A program made the position numbers and the translations under genes. A DNA stretch of 58,750 bases from Agromyces seonyuensis. Its GTDB lineage: Bacteria; Actinomycetota; Actinomycetes; Actinomycetales; Microbacteriaceae. The DNA is taken from contig NZ_WSTA01000012.1 in assembly GCF_009789225.1 (NCBI RefSeq), positions 1 through 58,750 on the forward strand, written 5' to 3'. Numbering within the stretch: position 1 is the first letter of the stretch; every line of letters starts with the position of its first letter. Below the pieces are notes generated by a model, which was not told where the DNA came from, did not search any database, and saw nothing but the letters and a program-made list of their open reading frames with translations. Positions 51,900 to 58,750 of the stretch are shown piece after piece.

Positions 51900-54800
51900 T
51901 TGTACCCCAAGGGCCAGGATCCCGAGCAGCCGTCCGGCGTCGTTCCGTCGCCGAGCTTCCCGTCCGTCGAGGAGGGCGTGCTCGCCTTCTGGAAGGGCGA
52001 CGACACCTTCCAGGCATCCATCGACCAGCGCGAGGGCGCGCCGGAGTGGGTGTTCTACGACGGCCCGCCGTTCGCCAACGGCCTGCCGCACTACGGCCAC
52101 CTCCTGACGGGCTACGCGAAGGACGTCTTCCCGCGCTTCCAGACCATGCGCGGCAAGCAGGTGCACCGGCGCTTCGGCTGGGACACGCACGGCCTGCCCG
52201 CCGAGCTCGAGGCCGAGCGCCAGCTCGGCATCACCGACAAGTCCCAGATCGAGCAGATGGGCATCGGCGAGTTCAACGAGGCCGCCAAGGCCGCCGTGCT
52301 CCGCTACACCGACGAGTGGCAGGAGTACGTCACGCGCATGGCGCGCTGGGTCGACTTCGAGAACGACTACAAGACGCTCGACGTGACGTTCATGGAGTCG
52401 GTGCTCTGGGCCTTCTCGCAGCTCCACGACAAAGGCCTCGCGTACGAGGGCTACCGCGTGCTGCCCTACTGCTGGCGCGACCAGACGCCGCTCTCCAACC
52501 ACGAACTGCGCATGGATGACGACGTCTACAAGTCGCGCCAGGACCAGACCGTGACCGTCACGTTCCCGCTGACCGGTCCGAAGGCCGAGACGCTCGGCCT
52601 CACCGGCGTGCGCGCCCTCGCCTGGACGACGACGCCGTGGACCCTGCCGACGAACTCGGCCCTCGCGGTCGGACCCGACATCGAGTACGTCGTCGTGCCC
52701 GCGGGCCCGCTCGGCACGCCCGACGCGACGGTGCTCCGCGAGCGTGCCGAGGGCGCCGGCGGCGACGTCGAGGTGCTCGCCGGCCAGTACCTGCTGGCCC
52801 GCCCGCTCGTCGGCGGCTACGCCAAGGAACTCGGCTACGAGTCGGCCGACGAGGCGCTCGCCGCCGTCACCGCGTCGTACCGCGGCGCCGACCTCGCCGA
52901 CGTGACCTACGACCGGCTGTTCGACTACTACGCCGGTCGCGAGGGCCTCGAGCGGGCGTGGCGCATCCTCGTCGACGACTACGTCACGACCGAGGATGGC
53001 ACGGGCATCGTGCACCAGTCGCCCGCCTACGGCGAGGACGACCAGCGCGTGTGCGAGGCGGCGGGCATCCCCGTCGTCATCTCCGTCGACGACGGCGGCA
53101 AGTTCCTGCCCGAGGTGACCGACGTCGCCGGGATGCTCTGGAGCGACGCCAACAAGCCGCTCACGCAGCTGCTCAAGGCCGAGGGGCGACTGCTCCGCCA
53201 GGCGAGCTACGAGCACCCGTACCCCCACTGCTGGCGCTGCCGGAACCCCCTGATCTACAAGGCCGTCTCGAGCTGGTTCGTGCGCGTGCCCGAGTTCCGC
53301 GACCGCATGTCCGAGCTCAACGAGGACATCAACTGGGTGCCCGAGAACGTCAAGCACGGCCAGTTCGGCAAGTGGGTCGGCAACGCCCGCGAGTGGTCGA
53401 TCAGCCGCAACCGCTACTTCGGCTCGCCCATCCCGGTGTGGAAGAGCGACGACCCCGAGTACCCGCGCCTCGACGTCTACGGCTCGCTCGCCGAGATGGA
53501 GCGCGACTTCGGCCGGCTGCCCGTCAACGGCGCCGGCGAGGTCGACCTGCACCGCCCGTACATCGACGAGCTCACCCGCCCGAACCCCGACGACCCCACC
53601 GGCAAGTCGACGATGCGGCGCATCCCCGACATCTTCGACGTCTGGTTCGACTCCGGCTCGATGCCCTACGCGCAGGTGCACTACCCGTTCGAGAACGAGG
53701 CGTTCTTCGACGCGCACCACCCGGCCGACTTCATCGTCGAGTACATCGGGCAGACGCGCGGCTGGTTCTACGTCATGCACGTGCTCTCCACGGCGATCTT
53801 CGACCGCCCGGCGTTCCGCAACGTGCTGAGCCACGGCATCGTGCTCGGCAACGACGGCCAGAAGATGTCCAAGAGCCTGCGCAACTACCCCGACGTGAAC
53901 GAGGTGTTCGAGCGCGACGGCGCCGACGCGATGCGCTGGTTCCTCATGGCCTCGCCCGTGCTGCGCGGCGGCAACCTCATCGTGACCGAGGAGGGCATCC
54001 GCGAGGGCGTCCGCCAGGTCATGCTGCCGCTCTGGAGCACCTGGTACTTCTTCTCGCTCTACGCCAACACCGCCCGCGAGGGCGGCTACGAGGCGTCGTG
54101 GCGCACCGACTCGACCGACGTGCTCGATCGCTACCTGCTCGCCAAGACGGGCGAGCTCGTCGCCGCGCTCGAAGCCGACTACGAGGGCTTCGACACCGGC
54201 GCGGCCGCGCAGCACCTGCGCGACTTCGCCGACGTGCTGACGAACTGGTACGTGCGCCGTTCCCGCGATCGCTTCTGGTCGGGCGTGGATGCCGACGGCG
54301 CCGGTTCGGAGGCCTTCGACACGCTCTACACGGTGCTCGAGACGTTCACGCGCGTCGCGGCCCCGATGCTGCCGCTCGTCGCCGAGGACGTCTGGAAGGG
54401 CCTCACCGGCGGACGGTCGGTGCACCTCGAGGACTGGCCCGACGCGGCCGCCTTCCCGCTCGACCACGAGCTCGTCGCCGCCATGGACCAGGTGCGCGAG
54501 GTCGTCGGCGTCGCGCAGGCGCTGCGCAAGCAGGCCGGCAAGCGCGTGCGCCTGCCGCTCGCGAACCTCACGGTCGTCGCCGCCGACGCGGCGGGGCTGA
54601 CGCCCTTCACGGGCATCCTCCGCGACGAGCTCAACGTCAAGCACGTCGAGGTCGTCGAGCTCGACGAGACCGCGGCCGAGCGGTACGGCGTCACGAAGAA
54701 GCTCACGGTCAACGCCCGCGCGGCCGGCCCGCGCCTCGGCAAGACGGTGCAGCAGGCGATCGTCGGCGCGAAGACGGGCGACTGGTCGCTCGACGGCGAC

Positions 54801-55211
54801 ACGGTCGTCGCGGGCGGCATCGCGCTCGAGACCGGCGAGTACGACCTCGTGCTCGAGGCGGCCGGCGGCGCCGGCGACAGCGCCCTCGGCCTGCTCGCCG
54901 ACGGCGGTTTCGCGATCCTCGACACCGCCACGACGCCCGAGCTCGAGGCCGAGGGCGTCGCACGCGACATCGTGCGCGCCGTCCAGGACGCCCGCAAGGC
55001 GGCCGGACTCGAGGTCGGCGACCGCATCCGGCTCCGCCTGACGGCCGACCCGGCCGCCGCGGACGCCGCGCGCGTCCACGAGGAGCTCATCGCGGCCGAG
55101 ACGCTCGCGCTCGCGGTCGAGGTCGTCGCGGCCGACGGCACGTCGGATGCGGCGGACGCCAAGAAGCTCGGCGACGGTTCCGGGCTGCTCGTGGAAGTGG
55201 AGGCCGCATGA
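51900..55211 (+). CDS. ileS: isoleucine--tRNA ligase, type 2
   Basis: The 1103-residue class I synthetase has a HYGH variant of HIGH in [20 protein letters not shown] and [15 protein letters not shown] marks the type 2 IleRS shared by actinobacteria and eukaryotic cytosol; type 2 enzymes are intrinsically less sensitive to mupirocin. The CP1 editing domain spans about 200-400. The start is not the first in-frame codon; the TTG at 51900 is chosen because AGGAG lies six bases upstream and is the site that the T-box would control. Longer starts (GTG 51861, ATG 51870) lie inside the leader. folC overlaps its stop. Confidence 0.95.
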   Translation: MYPKGQDPEQPSGVVPSPSFPSVEEGVLAFWKGDDTFQASIDQREGAPEWVFYDGPPFANGLPHYGHLLTGYAKDVFPRFQTMRGKQVHRRFGWDTHGLPAELEAERQLGITDKSQIEQMGIGEFNEAAKAAVLRYTDEWQEYVTRMARWVDFENDYKTLDVTFMESVLWAFSQLHDKGLAYEGYRVLPYCWRDQTPLSNHELRMDDDVYKSRQDQTVTVTFPLTGPKAETLGLTGVRALAWTTTPWTLPTNSALAVGPDIEYVVVPAGPLGTPDATVLRERAEGAGGDVEVLAGQYLLARPLVGGYAKELGYESADEALAAVTASYRGADLADVTYDRLFDYYAGREGLERAWRILVDDYVTTEDGTGIVHQSPAYGEDDQRVCEAAGIPVVISVDDGGKFLPEVTDVAGMLWSDANKPLTQLLKAEGRLLRQASYEHPYPHCWRCRNPLIYKAVSSWFVRVPEFRDRMSELNEDINWVPENVKHGQFGKWVGNAREWSISRNRYFGSPIPVWKSDDPEYPRLDVYGSLAEMERDFGRLPVNGAGEVDLHRPYIDELTRPNPDDPTGKSTMRRIPDIFDVWFDSGSMPYAQVHYPFENEAFFDAHHPADFIVEYIGQTRGWFYVMHVLSTAIFDRPAFRNVLSHGIVLGNDGQKMSKSLRNYPDVNEVFERDGADAMRWFLMASPVLRGGNLIVTEEGIREGVRQVMLPLWSTWYFFSLYANTAREGGYEASWRTDSTDVLDRYLLAKTGELVAALEADYEGFDTGAAAQHLRDFADVLTNWYVRRSRDRFWSGVDADGAGSEAFDTLYTVLETFTRVAAPMLPLVAEDVWKGLTGGRSVHLEDWPDAAAFPLDHELVAAMDQVREVVGVAQALRKQAGKRVRLPLANLTVVAADAAGLTPFTGILRDELNVKHVEVVELDETAAERYGVTKKLTVNARAAGPRLGKTVQQAIVGAKTGDWSLDGDTVVAGGIALETGEYDLVLEAAGGAGDSALGLLADGGFAILDTATTPELEAEGVARDIVRAVQDARKAAGLEVGDRIRLRLTADPAAADAARVHEELIAAETLALAVEVVAADGTSDAADAKKLGDGSGLLVEVEAA

Positions 55212-56587
55212 GCGACGAACTCAGCCCCGACCAGTACCGTTCCGAGGCCGACGGGGTCTTCGAGGCGATGCTCGCGCGAGTCGGCGAGGGCAGCCCGAGG
55301 CCCCGCCTCGAGCCCACCCGCCGCGTCGTCGAGCTGCTCGGCGACCCGCACCGCGCCGCGCCCGTCATCCACCTGACGGGCACGAACGGCAAGACTTCGA
55401 CGAGCCGTCTCGTCGAGGCGATCCTGACCGCGCACGACCTGCGCGTCGGCACGCTGACGAGCCCGCATCTCGAGCGCTTCACGGAGCGCATCCGCATCGA
55501 CGGCGCCCCGATCACCGACGAGGCGGTCGTGCGCAACTGGCTCGACATCGAGCCCTACGTCGGCATGGTCGACGCCGAGCTCGAGACCGCCGGCGAGAGC
55601 ACGCTGACCTTCTTCGAGGTGCTCACGGTGCTGGCCTTCGCGGCCTTCGCCGACGCGCCCGTCGACGTCGTCGTGCTCGAGGTCGGCATGGGCGGCGAGT
55701 GGGACTCGACGAACGTCGCCGACGCGGCCGTCGCAGTGTTCACGCCGATCGACCTCGACCACCAGTCGCGGCTCGGCCGCACGGTCGAGGAGATCGCGCG
55801 CACCAAGTCGGGCATCGTGAAGCCGGGCTCCGCCGTCGTTTCGGCCCTCCAGCAGCCCGTCGCCGAGGCCGTCCTCCGCGACGCCGCCGCCCGCATGGAG
55901 GGCACGATCGCCTACGAGGGCGACGAGTTCGCCGTGCTCGAGCGGCAGCCCGCCGTCGGCGGCCAGCTCGTGTCGGTGCGGGGGCTCGCGGGGGAGTACC
56001 GCGACCTCGTCCTCCCGCTCTTCGGCGCCCACCAGGCCGAGAACGCCGCCGTCGCAATCGCCGCGGTCGAGTCGTTCCTCGGCGCCGGCACGGTGCCCCT
56101 GAACCCCGCCGTCCTCGCCGCGGGCCTCGCCGCCGCGGCCTCGCCGGGCCGGCTGCAGGTCATCGGCAACGACCCCGCGATCGTCGTCGACGCGGCTCAC
56201 AACCCGCACGGCGCCCGCGCGCTCGTGGCGGCGCTCGCGGAGTCGTTCGGCTTCGACGACCTCGTCATCGTGTTCGGCTCGCTCGCCGACAAGGACGCCC
56301 GCGGCATCGTCGAGGCGCTCGCTCCGACCGGCGCCCGCTTCCTCATCACGCCGGTCGAGTCCGAGCGGGCGCTGCCCGCCGAGGAGCTCGGCGAGATCGT
56401 CGCCGACGTCGTCGGCCCCGAGCGCGTCAACCTCTACGAGACGCTCGACGACGCGCTCGACGACGCCCGGCGCTGGGCGGACTCGGCGGAGGACGAGCGC
56501 ACCCGCGGCATCCTCGTCACGGGCTCGATCGTCCTCGTCGGCGAAGCCATGGCCATCGCCGAGGACCGCGAGTGGGGCGGCGCATGA
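55208..56587 (+). CDS. folC: folylpolyglutamate synthase/dihydrofolate synthase
   Basis: The 459-residue bifunctional Mur-ligase-type enzyme adds glutamate to dihydropteroate and to folates. The ATP loop is [19 protein letters not shown], the folate-binding element is [15 protein letters not shown], and [13 protein letters not shown] and [12 protein letters not shown] complete the catalytic set. Its ATG overlaps the ileS stop (ATGA), so it is cotranslated and likely also under T-box influence. Genes for DUF4233 and ndk follow with similar overlaps. Confidence 0.95.
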   Translation: MSDELSPDQYRSEADGVFEAMLARVGEGSPRPRLEPTRRVVELLGDPHRAAPVIHLTGTNGKTSTSRLVEAILTAHDLRVGTLTSPHLERFTERIRIDGAPITDEAVVRNWLDIEPYVGMVDAELETAGESTLTFFEVLTVLAFAAFADAPVDVVVLEVGMGGEWDSTNVADAAVAVFTPIDLDHQSRLGRTVEEIARTKSGIVKPGSAVVSALQQPVAEAVLRDAAARMEGTIAYEGDEFAVLERQPAVGGQLVSVRGLAGEYRDLVLPLFGAHQAENAAVAIAAVESFLGAGTVPLNPAVLAAGLAAAASPGRLQVIGNDPAIVVDAAHNPHGARALVAALAESFGFDDLVIVFGSLADKDARGIVEALAPTGARFLITPVESERALPAEELGEIVADVVGPERVNLYETLDDALDDARRWADSAEDERTRGILVTGSIVLVGEAMAIAEDREWGGA

Positions 56588-57078
56588 GCGTCGAACCCGT
56601 CGCACGGCGCGCCCGCCGCGAACGCGGCGCCCGGGAGAGCCTCGGCGCGATCGTCGGCGCGTTCGAGATCTTCGTGCTGTTCCTCGCGGGCCTCGTGGTC
56701 TGGGGGCTCTGGCACGACGTCGCCGGCGACAGCGGCATCCCGTCGTGGGTCGCCCTCGCGGGCGCCGGCGTGCTCATCGTGCTGCTGATCGTCGCCGTCC
56801 TGCTGCTGTCCAAGCCGGTCGGCGTGTGGCTCGGCGGCATCGTCCAAGTGCTGCTCGTCCTGGGCGGCTTCCTCAACCCCGTCATCTTCGTCGTCGGCGG
56901 CGTGTTCGCGGCAGGCTGGTTCTACTGCATGGTCACGGGCACCCGCCTCGACCGGCAGAAGGCCGCGTACTTCGCCGCCCTCGCCGACGCCGAAGCCGGC
57001 GACCCGGCCGCGCGAGCGGTCGACCCCGCCGCGTCGCACCCGACGCCGGCGGACGATTCACGGAAGGATCCCGCATGA
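56584..57078 (+). CDS. DUF4233 membrane protein
   Basis: The 164-residue protein has a basic N-terminus ([15 protein letters not shown]) and four hydrophobic segments (about 20-40, 53-78, 83-100, 103-118), ending in a polar tail. It belongs to DUF4233, found between folC and ndk in many actinobacteria. No function is known. Its ATG overlaps the folC stop and its own stop overlaps the ndk start, so it is translationally coupled on both sides. Confidence 0.85.
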   Translation: MSVEPVARRARRERGARESLGAIVGAFEIFVLFLAGLVVWGLWHDVAGDSGIPSWVALAGAGVLIVLLIVAVLLLSKPVGVWLGGIVQVLLVLGGFLNPVIFVVGGVFAAGWFYCMVTGTRLDRQKAAYFAALADAEAGDPAARAVDPAASHPTPADDSRKDPA

Positions 57079-57494
57079 GCACCCCCATCGAAGAGACCCT
57101 CGTCCTGGTGAAGCCGGACGGCGTCGCCCGCAACCTCACGGGCGAGATCCTGCGTCGCATCGAGGCGAAGGGCTACTCGCTCGTCGACATCAAGCTCGTG
57201 CAGGCCGACCGGGAGCTCCTGGCGAAGCACTACGCCGAGCACGAGGGCAAGCCCTTCTACGAGCCGCTCGTCGAGTTCATGCAGTCGGGCCCCGTCGTCG
57301 CCCTCCGCGTCGCCGGCAACCGCGTCATCGAGGGCTTCCGCGTCCTCGCCGGCACGACCGACCCGACGACGGCGGCTCCCGGCTCGATCCGCGGCGACTT
57401 CGGCCGCGACTGGGGCCTGGCCGTGCAGCAGAACCTCGTGCACGGCTCGGACTCGGTCGAGTCCGCCGAGCGCGAGCTCGCGCTCTGGTTCTGA
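57075..57494 (+). CDS. ndk: nucleoside diphosphate kinase
   Basis: The 139-residue kinase equalises nucleoside triphosphate pools. The phospho-acceptor is His123 in NLVHGSDSVESAERELALWF. TLVLVKPDGVARNLTGEIL at the N-terminus and GDFGRDWGLAVQQN are family features. It is the last gene of the ileS-folC-DUF4233-ndk run. The last four codons and stop are the first copy of a tandem repeat that continues past the gene. Confidence 0.97.
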   Translation: MSTPIEETLVLVKPDGVARNLTGEILRRIEAKGYSLVDIKLVQADRELLAKHYAEHEGKPFYEPLVEFMQSGPVVALRVAGNRVIEGFRVLAGTTDPTTAAPGSIRGDFGRDWGLAVQQNLVHGSDSVESAERELALWF

Positions 57495-57564
57495 CCCGCT
57501 GAACCCGAGCTCCGGTTCTGCCCCGATCGGACCCGAGCTCTGGTTCTGACCCGCTGAACGCGGA
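57483..57564 (+). repeat. tandem copies of the ndk 3' end
   Basis: Three units of 27-28 bases start at 57483, 57510 and 57538. Units 1 and 3 share 22 identical bases beginning CTCTGGTTCTGACCCGCTGA; unit 2 is diverged (CTCCGGTTCTGCCCCG). The first unit covers the terminal LWF and stop of ndk. Confidence 0.9.
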
Positions 57565-57604
57565 CGGGCCCGCATGCCGTCACCGGCATGCGGGCCCGTC
57601 CGCG
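57559..57604. terminator. terminator between ndk and VKOR gene
   Basis: A perfect 21-bp stem (57559-57579 with 57584-57604, core GGACGGGCCCGCATGCCG) with a TCAC loop lies between the converging ndk and VKOR genes. It is the longest perfect stem in this part of the window. Confidence 0.85.
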
Positions 57605-57633
57605 TCGGTGCCGGTCGAGCCGCTCGGGTCGGT

Positions 57634-58260
57634 TCAGGAGTAGTAGTTCTGCAACTCCCGGATGACGGTCGGGATCGCGTCGAGGCGCAACTGGGCGAGC
57701 AGGATCACGACGGCGTAGCCGACGAGGGCGATGACCCACGTCCACGACAGGATGACCGAGCCGACCCGTCGGGTCCGCTCGCCGCCGCCGAACACGCCCC
57801 CGGCCAGGTTGCCCGCGGTGACCGCGACGAACAGCGGGATCGTCACCGACCACGTGAGCATGCACCACGGGCACAGCACCCCGAGCACGTAGATCGACTG
57901 GCCGATGAGCCAGATCACGAACGCGAGCGCACCGGCGACGCCGAGGTTGAAGACGGCGTGGAACCAGCGCGGGAAACGGGCGCCGGCCAGGAGCGACACG
58001 CCGACGACCACGACGCACGGCCAGGCCATGAGGCCGATGAGCGGGTTCGGGAAGCCGAACACCGATCCCTGCCAGGAGCCGAGGTTCGTCGAGCAGCTCA
58101 CGAGGATGCCGACATTGCACGCGGCGTTGTAGTCCGGTTCCGCGAGGGTGTTGATCTTCTCGACGGTCAGTTCGAACGCCGCCAGCAACCCGATAAGGCC
58201 CGCGATCACGAGGAAGACGGCGTAGCCGATTGGACGTTGACGGGGCGGTGCATCGGGCAT
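57634..58260 (-). CDS. vitamin K epoxide reductase-family protein
   Basis: The 208-residue membrane protein of the VKOR family has about five helices. The loop cysteines Cys48 and Cys56 and the active-site CPWC at 130-133 are present. In actinobacteria, VKOR reoxidises DsbA-like proteins with menaquinone as electron acceptor, making disulfides in exported proteins. No DsbA gene is adjacent. The ATG lies seven bases after a -10-like CACAAT (minus strand 58273-58268), so the message may be leaderless. Confidence 0.93.
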   Translation of the reverse strand: MPDAPPRQRPIGYAVFLVIAGLIGLLAAFELTVEKINTLAEPDYNAACNVGILVSCSTNLGSWQGSVFGFPNPLIGLMAWPCVVVVGVSLLAGARFPRWFHAVFNLGVAGALAFVIWLIGQSIYVLGVLCPWCMLTWSVTIPLFVAVTAGNLAGGVFGGGERTRRVGSVILSWTWVIALVGYAVVILLAQLRLDAIPTVIRELQNYYS

Positions 58261-58267
58261 GACCCGT

Positions 58268-58273
58268 ATTGTG
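58268..58273 (-). promoter_or_regulatory. -10 hexamer CACAAT, leaderless start of VKOR gene
   Basis: On the minus strand CACAAT is followed by ACGGGTC and the ATG at 58260. Confidence 0.35.
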
Positions 58274-58308
58274 TCACGCGCTTCCACCAGGACCCCGGGC
58301 GGGCGTGC

Positions 58309-58545
58309 GATAATCGACGTCAGTCGACCGGGTCTCCCGGTCGACGCCGAACCAGGCTTGAGGATGCCACCGGCATCCGTGAACGCGGCGAACCGCCGCG
58401 AACGAAGCGCGACGCAGGCGCCGGTCGAAAGACCCGGCGCCGGTCGCACCGCAGGATTGGCGATTCGGGGCAACGCCGCCGAATCGCTCGGATTTACCGG
58501 TTCAGCCGGGGCGACCCGCTGGACCGGTCGAGGAGTGCACCAGCG
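58309..58545 (+). promoter_or_regulatory. structured 5' leader before probable rne
   Basis: A -10-like GATAAT (58309-58314) starts a leader of about 225 bases holding consecutive hairpins: 58323-58345 (10 bp, TCT loop), 58362-58378 (7 bp, ACC loop), 58384-58400 (7 bp, AAC loop), 58417-58441 (10 bp with one bulged C, GAAA loop), and 58460-58487 (9 bp). A last pair ACCGGT (58496-58501 with 58523-58528) abuts the ribosome site GAGGAG (58530-58535). No coding frame is evident. It may be a target for RNase E autoregulation. Confidence 0.65.
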
Positions 58546-58750
58546 ATGGTGGAAGGCAACGACCGACCCAACGACGACAACGAGACTGCAGCAGCCCCGA
58601 CCCGACGACGCGTGCGCGTCTTCGGACGACGCGCGGGCCGCGGCAAGCAGGCGGACGAGGTCGCGGCGCGACCCGCGACGCCGGCGCCGAGCGGCGGCCA
58701 GGATTCCGGGACGGAGCCCGCGGCGGCTGCGCCCGCTCCGGCCGACGCGG
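58546..58750 (+). CDS. rne: probable ribonuclease E/G N-terminus, cut by window
   Basis: The first 68 codons of a protein run off the window end. They begin with an acidic MVEGNDRPNDDNE, followed by the basic TRRRVRVFGRRAGRGKQ and an Ala/Pro-rich disordered stretch. This resembles the N-terminal extension of actinobacterial RNase E, and the gene order ndk-VKOR-rne fits that group, but the S1 and catalytic domains are beyond the window. The call therefore rests on composition and context. GAGGAG lies ten bases before the ATG. Confidence 0.55.
   Translation, partial: MVEGNDRPNDDNETAAAPTRRRVRVFGRRAGRGKQADEVAARPATPAPSGGQDSGTEPAAAAPAPADA

Noticed and set aside
51021-55211. TetR and ileS as one operon
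   Set aside because: The T-box leader with its own structured 5' region lies between them; read-through is possible but a shared operon is not supported.

Overview
The window is very GC-rich and its coding sequence has the strong third-position G/C bias of a high-GC actinobacterium. Several features suggest the family Microbacteriaceae, although no rRNA is present to fix the taxonomy. These are the DUF3145 protein beside fabF, the aceE-fasR-fabD-fabH-acpP-fabF order, a WDDNGLPTER-type ValRS, a translational T-box before a type 2 IleRS, and a dispersed palindromic repeat with a GGTCGAGTAGCG core. Almost everything is chromosomal core or house-keeping sequence. I see no prophage, insertion sequence, CRISPR array, toxin cluster or defence island.

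Layout. 1-9.0 kb: a carbohydrate block with a truncated secreted GH5 glycosidase, a cupin, and a minus-strand TetR-GH3-GH3-PAP2 run; the second GH3 has reversed domain order and a membrane anchor. 9.1-17.6 kb: a TMEM175-like channel, an S33 hydrolase with a small zinc-ribbon partner, an OhrR/MarR regulator, an NfeD-flotillin pair, a zinc-finger nuclease-fold protein, an unusual family A DNA polymerase and DUF3145. 17.7-25.5 kb (minus): pyruvate dehydrogenase E1, FasR-like activator and FAS-II genes, so acetyl-CoA supply and fatty-acid synthesis are adjacent. 25.7-34.8 kb: peroxiredoxin, DUF1345, tRNA-Val, a secreted M1 peptidase, IclR/hutH, a phosphatase, and sdaA behind a tandem glycine riboswitch. 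34.9-42.6 kb: Nif3, a zinc-ribbon coiled-coil protein, rnpB, ppgK, map/SPOR, an M3 peptidase, and a HTH regulator flanked by two similar small genes. 42.7-51.7 kb: valS, a complete peptide-type ABC importer and its divergent TetR. 51.7-58.75 kb: T-box, ileS-folC-DUF4233-ndk, VKOR, and a highly structured leader before the truncated start of a probable rne.

The most interesting signals lie between genes. (1) map and a small SPOR-like gene start 12 bp apart, and each start codon sits in or beside the other gene's putative -10 hexamer. (2) About ten genes have a TAnnnT-like -10 hexamer 6-7 nt before the start codon, which points to leaderless mRNAs. (3) The rne leader carries five or six back-to-back near-perfect hairpins. 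(4) Two unrelated genes (the zinc-ribbon gene and ndk) have their last codons copied in tandem downstream. (5) Palindromic repeats separate the ABC binding-protein gene from its permease, which has lost any ordinary start codon. All functional calls come from reading motifs; no database search was run.
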